Part shown: positions 16,360-25,820 of the stretch, one piece after another
How positions within the stretch are numbered: position 1 is the stretch's first letter
Layout: every line of letters begins with the position of its first letter
Made by a program: the position numbers and the translations under genes
Notes under the pieces: model-generated
Seen by the model: only the letters and a program-made list of their open reading frames with translations
Database searches by the model: none
What the model was told of the DNA's origin: nothing
From: an uncultured Bacteroides sp.
GTDB taxonomy: Bacteria; Bacteroidota; Bacteroidia; Bacteroidales; Bacteroidaceae
DNA: 37,567 bases
Direction of reading: 5' to 3'
Assembly (NCBI GenBank): GCA_949285075.1
Contig: CASDXF010000034.1
Location: 1-37,567, forward strand

Positions 16360-17853
16360 ATGAGGAAAAAGTTTTTATCGATCATTGCGAGTTTTCTTAC
16401 GATGTCATTCATCATAACGTCATGCCTCGGCGGTGACGACCCGATAAGCTATAGTCCGGACGCGACAATCAGGCTCTTTTGGCTTGACACGATTCACGGA
16501 GTAACTTACAGATTCACAATCGATCAGGAGAGAGGGCTCATTTACAATGAAGACTCCCTGCCTGTAGACGCCGATACGATAATCGATAAGATTCTGATTG
16601 ATACGCTAGTCACCTCATCCGGAATCGTAACCATGAAAACCCGGGACGGACAAAACGACTCGCTCATCAATCTAGAGGACTCAATGGATTTCCGGAGCTG
16701 CATCAACGCCCCCCAAGAAGGAGAATACATGAAGATAAAGGTTTACGCCCCGGACATGTTAGTAACTAAAGAGTATAACATCACCGTAAGGGTGCACAAG
16801 CAAGACCCGGACTCCCTAAAATGGCAATACATGGGGAAAATCAACGATGAAATAACGGGAACGCAAAGGGCGGCGGTAATGAACCGTACGATATATACGC
16901 TCGCTTCCATAAACGGGCAGGTGAAAGTGTATCGCAACGCTTTTGGAAACGAGACCGGGGACGATAACTGGTACGCCGCCGCGGTAGAAGACAACGGCGC
17001 ATTCAACGGCGAAGTTCCAACCTCGCTGTTATCCTATGGAGGAAAGCTGTACGCGACGTCGGCCACGAGCGACGGGACAGTCTATGAGTCGAGCGACGGA
17101 GTAACATGGAGCGCTTCGGCAGACGGACTGTTTAAAGGTAACGTCAGCCTATTGTTAGCCCCTCTGAATAGCGAAGTGACCTTCATCCGCGAAGTAGAAG
17201 GGAAAAGATATTTCAGTTCTACCCGGCATACGGAAGAGGACGCGGACTTTACCTCGGCTCATCCGCAAGAGGTTCCGGCCAACTTCCCGATAAGCAACTT
17301 GTCCTACACGCGTTATTCTACCGTCACGAACCAAGAGGGAATCATGTTGGTTGGAGATATAGACGAGACTTCGGGCGAGAGTGAATCGACCGTTCCGTGG
17401 GGATACATGGGAGACCAGTGGATAGACTTCAGCCCCAACAATTCCGCCACAGGCTGTCCCAAGCTAGAGCACCCCTCCATCATCTTCTATAATGACCAGT
17501 TCTGCATATTCGGCGCCGAGTTCGAGGGCATCTACGTGTCAAAAGCCGGCATAGCGTGGTCTGAAGCGGAGCCCAAGTTCACATTCCCCAAATACAACTG
17601 GCTACGGGGCGACCCGACTCCAACGAACCCGGACTTCAGAGGGAGAATGCTTTACGCCGCGGTGCAAGATACGGAAGAGCAATACATATATATATTATTC
17701 AGTGCGGAAACGGGCGTGCATTTTACAGAGACCTATCAAATAACCTCCGACCTGACCGGCACTCGGGAAGTAGATTACGACCACGGCGCGGAAGCGTGGC
17801 GAGGCCGCCTGAACCAACTGTGGTTCGATTTAGCTAACGCCTCCAACCAATAA
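16360..17853 (+). CDS. DUF6242-type lipoprotein with beta-propeller-like repeats
   Basis: 497 residues. The signal peptide MRKKFLSIIASFLTMSFIIT runs to the lipobox SCLGGDD (Cys22), giving a lipoprotein with two acidic residues shortly after the cysteine. The N-terminal region to about residue 150 is an Ig- or cadherin-like strand domain (YMKIKVYAPDMLVTKEYNIT, VRVHKQDPD). From about residue 155 come repeats of the kind WQYMGKI, VYRNAFGNETGDDNWYAA, YESSDGVTWSAS and YVSKAGIAWSEA, as in sialidase or Kelch-like propellers. This matches the DUF6242 proteins common in Bacteroidetes, whose function is unknown. uppS follows after 18 nt, so it may be the first gene of the envelope operon. Confidence 0.82.
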   Translation: MRKKFLSIIASFLTMSFIITSCLGGDDPISYSPDATIRLFWLDTIHGVTYRFTIDQERGLIYNEDSLPVDADTIIDKILIDTLVTSSGIVTMKTRDGQNDSLINLEDSMDFRSCINAPQEGEYMKIKVYAPDMLVTKEYNITVRVHKQDPDSLKWQYMGKINDEITGTQRAAVMNRTIYTLASINGQVKVYRNAFGNETGDDNWYAAAVEDNGAFNGEVPTSLLSYGGKLYATSATSDGTVYESSDGVTWSASADGLFKGNVSLLLAPLNSEVTFIREVEGKRYFSSTRHTEEDADFTSAHPQEVPANFPISNLSYTRYSTVTNQEGIMLVGDIDETSGESESTVPWGYMGDQWIDFSPNNSATGCPKLEHPSIIFYNDQFCIFGAEFEGIYVSKAGIAWSEAEPKFTFPKYNWLRGDPTPTNPDFRGRMLYAAVQDTEEQYIYILFSAETGVHFTETYQITSDLTGTREVDYDHGAEAWRGRLNQLWFDLANASNQ

Positions 17854-17871
17854 ACGAGAGTTCACGACTTT

Positions 17872-18615
17872 ATGACCAAGACGTCTTACATAGAACAGAT
17901 AGACAAGGACAAAATTCCCCAACACGTAGCCATCATCATGGACGGTAACGGCCGATGGGCTAAACGGCAAGGGCGTGAACGTTCCTTCGGGCATCAGGCG
18001 GGAGCGGAAACCGTACAGAAAATAACGGAAGAAGCCGCCCGGATGGGAATAAAATACTTAACGCTATACACGTTCTCTACGGAAAACTGGAGCCGCCCGG
18101 CGACAGAAGTGGCGGCCCTCATGGACTTGCTTTTAAACTCGATAGAGGAGGAAACGCTAATGAAGAACAACATTCGTTTCCGCATCATCGGAGACTTGCA
18201 GAAACTTCCCATTGAGGTACAAAAAAGCCTGATTTCCTGCATCGAACGCACGTCCGGCAACACGGGGATGTGTCTGGTATTGGCGCTGAGCTACTCCTCT
18301 CATTGGGAGATTACGGAAGCCGTGCGCCAGATAGCGCGGCAAGTTAAAGAGGGGAAACTCGCTCCCGAACAGATAACCGAGAAAGACATCGCGGCCCATC
18401 TGTCAACTAACTTTATGCCGAATCCCGACCTGCTCATCCGCACGGGAGGGGAAATCCGACTGAGCAATTACCTGCTTTGGCAGTGCGCTTACTGCGAGCT
18501 TTATTTCTGTGACACTTACTGGCCCGACTTCACGAACGAAGAATTCAGGAAAGCCATCTATGAATATCAGCAAAGAGAACGCCGGTTCGGAAAAACCAGC
18601 GAGCAAATAAGCTAA
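17872..18615 (+). CDS. uppS: Undecaprenyl diphosphate synthase (isoprenyl transferase)
   Basis: 247 residues. It makes the C55 lipid carrier for peptidoglycan and surface polysaccharides from FPP and IPP. Family motifs are [16 protein letters not shown] with catalytic Asp24, [21 protein letters not shown] and the C-terminal [20 protein letters not shown] with the [14 protein letters not shown] substrate-binding end. It lies 18 nt after the DUF6242 gene and directly before bamA, a common Bacteroidetes arrangement that couples carrier synthesis to outer-membrane assembly. Confidence 0.96.
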   Translation: MTKTSYIEQIDKDKIPQHVAIIMDGNGRWAKRQGRERSFGHQAGAETVQKITEEAARMGIKYLTLYTFSTENWSRPATEVAALMDLLLNSIEEETLMKNNIRFRIIGDLQKLPIEVQKSLISCIERTSGNTGMCLVLALSYSSHWEITEAVRQIARQVKEGKLAPEQITEKDIAAHLSTNFMPNPDLLIRTGGEIRLSNYLLWQCAYCELYFCDTYWPDFTNEEFRKAIYEYQQRERRFGKTSEQIS

Positions 18616-18648
18616 CAAAAGTTGAAACAAAATTATCGTATTAATATA

Positions 18649-21306
18649 ATGATGTATAATCGAATTTCCTTTATATTCATAATGTTTATCAGCTTGTTCT
18701 GCTACACAGCGGCAAGTTTCGCGCAGAACGCCGGCACGACAACAGATGAAGAATCTAAACCCACCATATTGTATACCGGCACTCCAAAGAAATATGAGAT
18801 AGCCGAAATCAAGGTGGAAGGAGCAAAAAACTACGAGGATTATGCGCTCATCGGCTTGTCTGGACTGTCTGTCGGACAGGTTATCTCCGTGCCGGGCGAA
18901 GAAATAACGAAAGCCATCAAGAACTTCTGGAATCACGGCTTGTTCGCCGACGTGAAGATTACGGCGGAAAAGATAGAGAACAACAAAATATGGCTGAAAA
19001 TCTTGCTAACGCAACATCCACGTATATCGGACGTGCGTTACCACGGCGTGAAAAAGTCTGAGCGGACGGACTTAGAGACCAGTCTGGGCATGATAAAGGG
19101 AATGCAGATTACACAAAACTCCATCAACCGGGCCGAGACGCTAATCAAACGCTATTTTGACGACAAGGGTTTCAAGAACGCGGAAGTAATCATCAACCGC
19201 ACGGAGGACCCGAACAACGAGAACCAAGTAATCGTAGACATTAATATCGACAAGAAATCGAAGATAAAGGTTCACGAAATACAGTTCGCCGGCAACTCGG
19301 CCATCAAAGCCTCTAAATTGAAGAGGGTGATGAAGAAAACGAACGAGAAAGGGAAAATACGCAATCTGTTCCGCACGAAGAAGTTCGTTCCGGAAAACTA
19401 CGAGGCCGACAAGCAGCTCATCATTGACAAGTATAACGAGTTGGGATACCGCGACGCCATGATTGTGGAGGACAGTGTATGGCAGTATGACGAGAAGACC
19501 GTCAACGTATATATAAAGGTAGACGAAGGACAGAAATATTACCTGCGCAACGTGACGTGGGTAGGTAACACGCTATACCCCTCGGAACAGCTTGACATGT
19601 TGCTGCAAATGAAGAAGGGCGACGTGTACAACCAAAAGCTGATGAACGAGCGTCTTATTGAGGACGACGACGCCATAGGCAATCTGTATTACAACAACGG
19701 TTACCTGTTCTATCACCTCGACCCGGTAGAAGTCAATATTGTAGAAGACTCCGTAGACCTCGAAATGAGAATTTCCGAGGGACGGCAGGCTACCATCAAC
19801 AAGGTGAAGATTAGCGGAAACGACCGGCTGTACGAAAACGTTATCCGCCGAGAGCTCCGTATCCGCCCGGGACAGCTCTTCAGCAAGGAAGACTTGATGC
19901 GTTCCATGCGTGAAATCATGAACATGGGCCACTTCGACCCGGAAAAGATTAATCCGGATATTCAACCTGATCCCATCAACGGTACGGTAGACATCGGCTT
20001 GCCGCTGACCTCTAAGGCCAACGACCAAGTGGAGTTTTCTGCGGGTTGGGGACAGACGGGTGTCATCGGAAAGTTGAGCTTGAAGTTTACGAACTTCTCT
20101 ATGGCTAATCTTCTGCATCCGGGAGAGAACTACCGAGGCATATTGCCGCAAGGAGACGGACAGACGCTGACCATCAGCGGACAGACGAACGCCAAGTATT
20201 ATCAGTCGTATAGCATCTCGTTCTTCGACCCGTGGTTCGGAGGTAAAAGGCCAAACTCATTCTCCGTATCGGCGTTCTTCTCCGTACAGACCGATATCAG
20301 CGACCAATACTACAACGACAGTTGGTATAACAACTACTACAACTACATGAGCGGCTATGGTGGCTATGGCTTGTACAACTACAACGGTTATAACAGCTAC
20401 GAGAACTACTATGACCCAGACAAGTCCGTCAAGATGTGGGGACTATCCGTAGGATGGGGTAAACGCTTGAACTGGCCTGATGACTACTTTACACTGACCG
20501 CAGAATTGGCGTACCAACGCTATATCTTAAAAGACTGGGAATATTTCCCCGTACAGAACGGTAAGTGTAATGACTTGAGCATTAACCTGACGTTGGCGCG
20601 CAATTCTATCGACAACCCGATATTCCCGCGTAGAGGTTCGGACATCTCACTGTCTGTACAGTTTACTCCACCCTACTCGCTGTTTGACGGAAAAGATTTC
20701 AGCAGCTATTATTCGTCTGACGGATATGTCCTTTCACAAGATTACATGGATGAAATCTATAAATGGATTGAATATCACAAGTGGAAATTCAAAGCGAAGA
20801 CTTATATCCCGTTGATGGACTATCAGGCGCACCAGAAATGTCTTGTCCTGATGACCCGTACGGAGTTCGGTCTGTTGGGCCACTACGACAAATACAGGAA
20901 GTCACCGTTCGGTACCTTCGACGTGGGTGGAGACGGTATGACCGGATATTCAACCTATGCGACCGAAAGCATCGCGCTACGTGGTTACGAGAACAGCTCA
21001 CTGACTCCCTACGGCTCGGAAGGATACGCCTATGCCCGACTCGGCATCGAGCTGAGGTATCCGCTGATGCTGGAGACAAGCACGAACATCTACGTGTTAG
21101 GATTCTTGGAGGCCGGTAACGCTTGGCACGACATCAGCCGCTTCAACCCGTTCGACCTGAAGCGCTCAGCGGGTGTAGGTGTGCGTATCTTCCTGCCTAT
21201 GGTCGGAATGATGGGTATCGACTGGGGTTACGGTTTCGACAAGATAAACGGTTCGAGGGACTACGGCGGCAGCCAGTTCCACTTTATCTTAGGACAAGAA
21301 TTTTAA
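18649..21306 (+). CDS. bamA: Outer membrane protein assembly factor BamA
   Basis: 885 residues from the ATG at 18649 (another ATG follows at once; a TTG at 18622 is less likely). A signal peptide ends in ASFAQ. POTRA domains span about residues 40-430, seen as YEIAEIKVEGAKNYEDYALI, ISDVRYHGVKKSERTDLET, KVHEIQFAGNSAIKASKLKR, YYLRNVTWVGNTLYPSEQL and INKVKISGNDRLYENVIRRE. A 16-strand barrel of the Omp85 family follows, with GGDGMTGYSTYATESIALRG as the conserved barrel-loop region and a terminal HFILGQEF ending in Phe. It inserts barrel proteins into the outer membrane. An insertion rich in Tyr, Asn and Gly (about 565-600) is typical of barrel loops. Two Skp-like chaperones follow immediately. 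Confidence 0.96.
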   Translation: MMYNRISFIFIMFISLFCYTAASFAQNAGTTTDEESKPTILYTGTPKKYEIAEIKVEGAKNYEDYALIGLSGLSVGQVISVPGEEITKAIKNFWNHGLFADVKITAEKIENNKIWLKILLTQHPRISDVRYHGVKKSERTDLETSLGMIKGMQITQNSINRAETLIKRYFDDKGFKNAEVIINRTEDPNNENQVIVDINIDKKSKIKVHEIQFAGNSAIKASKLKRVMKKTNEKGKIRNLFRTKKFVPENYEADKQLIIDKYNELGYRDAMIVEDSVWQYDEKTVNVYIKVDEGQKYYLRNVTWVGNTLYPSEQLDMLLQMKKGDVYNQKLMNERLIEDDDAIGNLYYNNGYLFYHLDPVEVNIVEDSVDLEMRISEGRQATINKVKISGNDRLYENVIRRELRIRPGQLFSKEDLMRSMREIMNMGHFDPEKINPDIQPDPINGTVDIGLPLTSKANDQVEFSAGWGQTGVIGKLSLKFTNFSMANLLHPGENYRGILPQGDGQTLTISGQTNAKYYQSYSISFFDPWFGGKRPNSFSVSAFFSVQTDISDQYYNDSWYNNYYNYMSGYGGYGLYNYNGYNSYENYYDPDKSVKMWGLSVGWGKRLNWPDDYFTLTAELAYQRYILKDWEYFPVQNGKCNDLSINLTLARNSIDNPIFPRRGSDISLSVQFTPPYSLFDGKDFSSYYSSDGYVLSQDYMDEIYKWIEYHKWKFKAKTYIPLMDYQAHQKCLVLMTRTEFGLLGHYDKYRKSPFGTFDVGGDGMTGYSTYATESIALRGYENSSLTPYGSEGYAYARLGIELRYPLMLETSTNIYVLGFLEAGNAWHDISRFNPFDLKRSAGVGVRIFLPMVGMMGIDWGYGFDKINGSRDYGGSQFHFILGQEF

Positions 21307-21330
21307 TGTATAACTCAAAAATTAAGCGTC

Positions 21331-21846
21331 ATGAAGAAATCTGTTCTGTCTATCATGGTGTTGCTTGCCGTCTGCGTGACCGCAAGCGCACAAAAGTTCG
21401 CGCTAATCGATACGGAATATATCTTCAAGAATATCCCAGACTATCAGACCGCTAACGAACAACTGCAACAAACTACTCAAAAATATCAGGACGAAGTAGA
21501 AGCTGTAGTTAAGGAAGCGCAAAAGCTCTATCAAGACTATCAGGCGAAAGCGGCTACCTTGTCGGCCGATTTAAAGACTCAGAAGGAGGACGAGATCGTG
21601 GCCAAAGAGAAACAGGCCGCAGAGCTAAGGCGTAAATATTTCGGTCCTGAAGGGGATCTGGAAAAGATGCGCGAACAATTAATCGGCCCGATACAGGATA
21701 AAATCTATGAAGCGGTCAAGGAAATTTCGCAACTGCATGGATACGACTTGGTAGTGGACAGAGCCTCGGCGGTAAGTGTCATTTTCGCCAATCCGCGCAT
21801 TGACATAAGCGACGAGATACTCAAAAGGTTAGGATATTCAAATTAA
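21331..21846 (+). CDS. OmpH/Skp-family periplasmic chaperone, first copy
   Basis: 171 residues. The signal peptide MKKSVLSIMVLLAVCVTASA is cut before QKFALIDTEYIFKNIPDYQT, which is the OmpH domain start. A long coiled coil (about 45-115: QQTTQKYQDEVEAVVKEAQK, LYQDYQAKAATLSADLKTQK) is followed by the returning strand YDLVVDRASAVSVIFANPRI, then DISDEILKRLGY. Skp-type trimers hold unfolded outer-membrane proteins in the periplasm for delivery to BamA, encoded 24 nt upstream. Here the family assignment rests on fold pattern and position. Confidence 0.92.
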   Translation: MKKSVLSIMVLLAVCVTASAQKFALIDTEYIFKNIPDYQTANEQLQQTTQKYQDEVEAVVKEAQKLYQDYQAKAATLSADLKTQKEDEIVAKEKQAAELRRKYFGPEGDLEKMREQLIGPIQDKIYEAVKEISQLHGYDLVVDRASAVSVIFANPRIDISDEILKRLGYSN

Positions 21847-21851
21847 ATTCA

Positions 21852-21859
21852 TACATTTG
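21852..21859 (+). promoter_or_regulatory. -7 box for the second OmpH/Skp gene
   Basis: TACATTTG lies just after the first OmpH stop and 47 nt before the second start, so the second copy can be transcribed separately. Confidence 0.5.
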
Positions 21860-21905
21860 CAGCGAGAATTTACTTATAAAAATCAATCATATTAATTATA
21901 ACATT

Positions 21906-22415
21906 ATGCTAAAGAAGATTGCACTTGTAATGTTGCTTGTACTCCCTATGGGAGTATGCGCGCAAACCCTAAAGTTTGGTCACATCAACTCACAAGAGAT
22001 TATTCCATTAATGCCGGAGTATACAAAAGCTCAGAACGATTTGAAAGCATTGGAAAAGCAGTATACTGATGATTTGCAACGTACTCAGGAAGAATTCAAC
22101 AAAAAGTACCAAGAGTTCATTCAGGCTCAAGACTCACTTCCGGCAAACATAGCAGAAAGAAGGCAAAAGGAACTGGAAGACATGATGCAAAGACAAAACG
22201 ACTTCCGCCAAGAGGCTATGCAAACATTAGAGAAGGCAAATAACGACGCAATGGCCCCTATCGCAAAAAAATTGGATGACGCAATTAAAGCGGTAGGACA
22301 AGCCGAAGGAGTGATTTACATATTCGATCTTTCCAGAGGTGGCATACCTTATATAGATAATACAAAGAGTATCGACCTGAACGCTAAGGTAAAGACGCAA
22401 CTCGGTATTAAGTAA
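21906..22415 (+). CDS. OmpH/Skp-family periplasmic chaperone, second copy
   Basis: 169 residues. The signal peptide MLKKIALVMLLVLPMGVCA is cut before QTLKFGHINSQEIIPLMPEY. The coiled coil is longer and more Gln/Glu-rich than in the first copy (ALEKQYTDDLQRTQEEFNKK, YQEFIQAQDSLPANIAERRQ) and the end is GVIYIFDLSRGGIPYIDNTK. It is clearly a paralogue of the upstream gene but well diverged. Codon use is more AT-rich than in bamA. It has its own candidate promoter, which would allow different expression of the two chaperones. Confidence 0.92.
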   Translation: MLKKIALVMLLVLPMGVCAQTLKFGHINSQEIIPLMPEYTKAQNDLKALEKQYTDDLQRTQEEFNKKYQEFIQAQDSLPANIAERRQKELEDMMQRQNDFRQEAMQTLEKANNDAMAPIAKKLDDAIKAVGQAEGVIYIFDLSRGGIPYIDNTKSIDLNAKVKTQLGIK

Positions 22416-22458
22416 GGGCCTCGGACAGGTCTATAATATAATAAAAAAAGAACAAGCT

Positions 22459-22492
22459 CGGGCAGCACAGATTTCAATATCTGTGTTGCCCG
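22459..22492. terminator. Hairpin after the second OmpH gene
   Basis: Arms at 22459-22472 and 22479-22492 (CGGGCAGCACAGAT against ATCTGTGTTGCCCG) form a 14-bp stem with one wobble. On the plus strand no T run follows. A-richness at 22443-22449 would favour termination on the minus strand. It may be an RNA-stability or attenuation hairpin before murI. Confidence 0.4.
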
Positions 22493-22516
22493 TGTCAGTT
22501 AATATACACCCCACTC

Positions 22517-23368
22517 ATGAAACTACCACTTCTTTCCCAGAATCCCGGTCCTATCGGCATATTCGACTCCGGCTATGGCGGACTGACCATTCTGAACAAG
22601 ATTAGAGAAAAACTACCTCAATACGATTACATTTATTTAGGAGACAACGCGCGCAGCCCGTACGGTACACGCTCGTTCGAGATTGTCTACGAGTTTACCC
22701 TGCAAGCCGTCAATAAGCTGTTCGAAATGGGATGCCACCTGATTATACTGGCATGCAACACCGCTTCGGCCAAAGCGTTGCGAAGCATTCAGATAAACGA
22801 TCTGCCCAACATCGACGCAAGCAGACGCGTGTTGGGCGTGATACGTCCCACCGTGGAGCGCATAGGAGACATTACGGCCAGCAGACACGTCGGCATACTG
22901 GCTACCGCCGGAACCATACGGTCGGAATCCTATCCGATGGAGATTCACAAGCTATTTCCCGACATTAAGGTTAGCGGAGTGGCGTGCCCCATGTGGGTTC
23001 CGCTTGTCGAGAACAACGAGGCGCACAGCGAAGGAGCGGACTACTTCATTCGGAAATACATAGACCAACTGATGGAAAAAGACCCGAAGATAGACACTAT
23101 TCTGTTGGGATGCACACACTACCCGATACTGCTTCCAAAGATACAGCGATACGTTCCCAAAAACATACGCGTCGTTCCACAAGGTGAGTACGTGGCCGAC
23201 AGCCTGAAGGATTATCTGAAAAGGCATCCCGAGATGGACAGGAAATGCACGCGAAACGGAAGTTGCCTGTTCTATACGACGGAGGCGGAAGAAAAGTTCA
23301 CCGAATCGGCAAGCACCTTCCTGAAGCAAAAGGTCAAAGCAACCCGAATCTCTTTAGGAACGGTCTGA
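22517..23368 (+). CDS. murI: Glutamate racemase
   Basis: 283 residues. It converts L- to D-glutamate for peptidoglycan. The motifs are GIFDSGYGGLTI with Asp17-Ser18, YLGDNARSPYG, and the two catalytic cysteines in LACNTASA (Cys80) and GCTHYP (Cys199). The last gene of the envelope cluster begun by DUF6242/uppS; a 101-nt gap with a hairpin separates it from the second OmpH gene, so it may have some independent control. Confidence 0.96.
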   Translation: MKLPLLSQNPGPIGIFDSGYGGLTILNKIREKLPQYDYIYLGDNARSPYGTRSFEIVYEFTLQAVNKLFEMGCHLIILACNTASAKALRSIQINDLPNIDASRRVLGVIRPTVERIGDITASRHVGILATAGTIRSESYPMEIHKLFPDIKVSGVACPMWVPLVENNEAHSEGADYFIRKYIDQLMEKDPKIDTILLGCTHYPILLPKIQRYVPKNIRVVPQGEYVADSLKDYLKRHPEMDRKCTRNGSCLFYTTEAEEKFTESASTFLKQKVKATRISLGTV

Positions 23369-23435
23369 CGAGAAGCCATCCGAGCCTCTTTTGTCCTGAC
23401 ACCGCAAAAAAACAGACGGATAACCATAATAAATA

Positions 23436-23475
23436 AGAAAAGAGATTGCTTTCCCTCTCTTTTTTCGTACATTTG
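23436..23475 (+). promoter_or_regulatory. Weak terminator of murI overlapping the promoter of the DUF2007 gene
   Basis: AAAAGAGA and TCTCTTTT (about 23439-23465) form an AT-rich stem followed by T residues, a weak terminator. Directly after it lies TACATTTG (23468-23475), with TTG 19 nt upstream (23446-23448), a good Bacteroides promoter. Confidence 0.5.
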
Positions 23476-23506
23476 TCCAAGCGCACATTCTTTAATGCCT
23501 AAAGTT

Positions 23507-23740
23507 ATGAAAGAAGAAGATTACAGCAAGTCCGTAGAGGTATTCTCCGGCTCTCCGTGGGAAGCGGAAATCATCAGGGGACTATTGGAAAACAATGGTA
23601 TCCGCTGCGTCATAAAAGACGGTATACTTGGCACTTTGGCTCCCTACATCGCTCCCGCAGTATCCGTACTCGTTGTAGACCGCGAGTATGAGGCGGCAAA
23701 GGAAATTATCCAAAGCCGAAACGAACAAAAGGCAGATTAA
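23507..23740 (+). CDS. DUF2007 (putative signal-transducing) protein
   Basis: 77 residues from the ATG at 23507, chosen because the ATG at 23495 lies only 20 nt from the -7 box. It has the DUF2007 pattern VEVFSGSPWEAEIIRGLLEN, a central GILGTLAPYIAPAVSVLVVD, and the ending REYEAAKEIIQ, a ferredoxin-like alpha/beta fold. No signal peptide or membrane span. The role of the family is unknown, despite the label signal-transducing used in databases. It is monocistronic with a strong terminator. Confidence 0.82.
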   Translation: MKEEDYSKSVEVFSGSPWEAEIIRGLLENNGIRCVIKDGILGTLAPYIAPAVSVLVVDREYEAAKEIIQSRNEQKAD

Positions 23741-23761
23741 ATCGTCTCCACACAACGGTTA

Positions 23762-23797
23762 ACGCCCGTACGCTCCGCAGCGTACGGGCGTATTTTC
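23762..23797 (+). terminator. Strong rho-independent terminator after the DUF2007 gene
   Basis: ACGCCCGTACGCT and AGCGTACGGGCGT (23762-23774 and 23779-23791) are perfectly complementary with the loop CCGC, followed by ATTTTCTT. Confidence 0.85.
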
Positions 23798-23828
23798 TTC
23801 GCCAAAGCGGAAGCAATTGGCGGGATTT

Positions 23829-23860
23829 GTTGCGGAGTGACCCCAAAACGTCTATATTCG
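23829..23860 (+). promoter_or_regulatory. Promoter of proB
   Basis: GTTG (23829-23832), a 20-nt spacer, then TATATTCG (23853-23860), a variant -7 box 24 nt before the proB ATG. Confidence 0.45.
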
Positions 23861-23884
23861 CGACGTTAAAACCCTTATAACAGC

Positions 23885-24970
23885 ATGAAACAGAACTATG
23901 AGCGCATCGCCGTGAAAGTGGGCAGCAACGTGCTGACCCGCAAGGACGGGACGCTAGACGTCACGAGAATGTCGGCCCTCGTCGACCAGATAGCGGAACT
24001 GCACAAGTCCGGAGTAGAGATTATCCTCGTATCGTCGGGGGCCGTAGCTTCGGGAAGAAGCGAGATTCACCCGTCGAAAAGGCTCGACAGCGTAGACCAG
24101 AGACAACTGTTCTCCGCAGTGGGACAGGCCAAGCTCATCAACCGATACTACGAGCTGTTCCGCGAGCACGGCATCCCCGTAGGGCAAGTGCTGACCACCA
24201 AAGAAAGCTTTTCCACCCGAAGGCATTACCTGAACCAGAAGAACTGCATGACGGTGATGCTTGACAACGGGGTAATCCCCATAGTCAACGAGAACGACAC
24301 CATATCCGTCAGCGAGCTGATGTTCACCGACAATGACGAGCTGTCGGGGCTCATCGCTTCGATGATGGACGCGCAGGCGCTCATCATACTGAGCAACATA
24401 GACGGAATCTACAACGGCGCGCCCGACGACCCGCAGGCCACCGTCATCCGCGAGATTGGGCAGGGAGAAAATCTGGCAAGATATATACAGACGGGCAAGT
24501 CAAGCCTCGGACGGGGCGGAATGCTTACCAAAACAAACGTGGCGCGCAAGGTAGCCGACGAGGGAATCACCGTATTCGTAGCCAACGGCAAGCGGGACAA
24601 TATCCTTATCGACCTCATCAGGCGACCGGAAACTACCCTCTGCACCCGGTTCGTTCCCTCAACCAACCCGGTCTCCAGCGTAAAGAAGTGGATAGCCCAC
24701 AGCGAAGGTTTCGCGAAGGGTGAGGTTCACATCAACGAGCGATTCACTCAGGTACTCCGCTCCGACAGGGCCGTCAGCATACTCCCCGTAGGCATCACGC
24801 GCATCGAGGGCGAATTTGAAAAGGACGACATCGTGCGCATCGTCGACTATGAAGGAAGGGCCGTAGGCGTGGGAAAGGCCAATTGCGACTCCACGCAGGC
24901 CCGTGCCTCGCTCGGAGAACACGGAAAGAAAGCGGTAGTCCACTACGACTACCTTTACATCGAGCAATAG
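23885..24970 (+). CDS. proB: Glutamate 5-kinase
   Basis: 361 residues. It phosphorylates glutamate as the first step of proline synthesis. The amino-acid kinase domain (1-260) has RIAVKVGSNVLTRKDG with Lys11, LVSSGAVASGR, IPIVNENDTISVSELMFTDN and KSSLGRGGMLTKTNVARK. A C-terminal PUA domain (about 275-355) is present, with GEVHINERFTQVLRSDRAVS and GVGKANCDSTQARASLGEHG. Unlike many relatives it is not followed directly by proA: a composite repeat plus lemA and a DUF3137 gene lie between, 2.5 kb in all. Confidence 0.96.
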   Translation: MKQNYERIAVKVGSNVLTRKDGTLDVTRMSALVDQIAELHKSGVEIILVSSGAVASGRSEIHPSKRLDSVDQRQLFSAVGQAKLINRYYELFREHGIPVGQVLTTKESFSTRRHYLNQKNCMTVMLDNGVIPIVNENDTISVSELMFTDNDELSGLIASMMDAQALIILSNIDGIYNGAPDDPQATVIREIGQGENLARYIQTGKSSLGRGGMLTKTNVARKVADEGITVFVANGKRDNILIDLIRRPETTLCTRFVPSTNPVSSVKKWIAHSEGFAKGEVHINERFTQVLRSDRAVSILPVGITRIEGEFEKDDIVRIVDYEGRAVGVGKANCDSTQARASLGEHGKKAVVHYDYLYIEQ

Positions 24971-25035
24971 TCTTCCCCTCCTCCCCTACTTGAGCCGTCC
25001 CTCTTCCAAGCTTGGACGGCCCAAGCCATTTCCCC

Positions 25036-25567
25036 GGAAAAATGTTCCATTTTTAAGATTCTCTCTCCAAACAGCCCCGTTGAAATTTTCGTTTCAGGCG
25101 GCCAAAACGCATAAAAAGCGCTCAAAAAGCGCGCGTTTCGGGATAAAATACGCATCAACGCACCCTCTGAAAGGGGTCGGAAAGGCGAACCGGGCGTGAA
25201 ACGCAGCCCTGTTTCTCGCAAGGCGCAGCCCTATTTCTCGCGAGACGCAGCCCTTTCGCTCGCAAGCGGAAGCCCTTTCCGGCAAATCGAACGGGAATTT
25301 TACGCTTTTTCACTCCTCTTCGCTCTCTTTCCCTGAGCAAGACAGAGATGTCATTATCACACTAAACGGCGATATCCGGAAGCAATAAGAAACGATTATC
25401 CTTCCATCCGCATAAGAATGCCGTCCGAATAACGAATCCTCCGACACGCTGAATTTCGCTAACGCCGTAAAAACGCGTTCTTTTCGTCCGGGCCGTACTC
25501 CGGCCGGAATTATCGCGTTCTAGAAGCGTCAGAATGTTCCGTTTTTAAGAATGTTCTATTTTTAAAG
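25036..25567 (-). repeat. Composite interspersed repeat (modules B+A), minus orientation
   Basis: Read on the minus strand it begins AAAAATAGAACATTCTTAAA then AACGGAACATTCTGACGC. It has the inverted repeat CTGACGCTTCTA (plus strand 25521-25532) and a core of exactly 50 bp (25471-25520), then TTACGGCGTTAG and AAATTCAGCG. The right module has four 22-bp units (about 25200-25287) and a TTTACG-type stretch, and ends in CTTAAAAATGGAACATTTTT (25036 side). Length is about 532 bp. Core orientation matches the copy at 34256. The remaining parts of the 850-bp proB-lemA gap (24971-25035 and 25568-25765) show no gene. Confidence 0.85.
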
Positions 25568-25768
25568 TAAGCCGGAACTACATATTTCCGCTCGACTCCC
25601 GTAAGATAAAGAGACTTTTCACGTTCGACGTTCAGGACAGGTTTCCGCCCTAAACAGGAAGCGTGCAGCAAGGACAGGAAAAATGCAGGATGCTTCAACG
25701 GGCTCGTCATCCGATACAAATTCAAGTCCGAATAGCCCCAACCGACATCGCGATTCAAATATTATCCT

Positions 25769-25776
25769 TATATTTG
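25769..25776 (+). promoter_or_regulatory. -7 box for lemA-DUF3137
   Basis: TATATTTG matches TAnnTTTG fully and lies 44 nt before the lemA ATG at 25821. This excludes the longer open frame that starts at 25683. Confidence 0.6.
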
Positions 25777-25820
25777 TAGCGAATAGCAATATCATTACTC
25801 ACCAAAAACACATTAATATT

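Noticed and set aside
25036-25567. Insertion sequence with a transposase
   Set aside because: No transposase or recombinase frame and no terminal inverted repeats; the end motifs are in direct orientation.
25683-25820. N-terminal extension of lemA
   Set aside because: It crosses the TATATTTG promoter box and would put charged residues before the membrane anchor that normally starts LemA.
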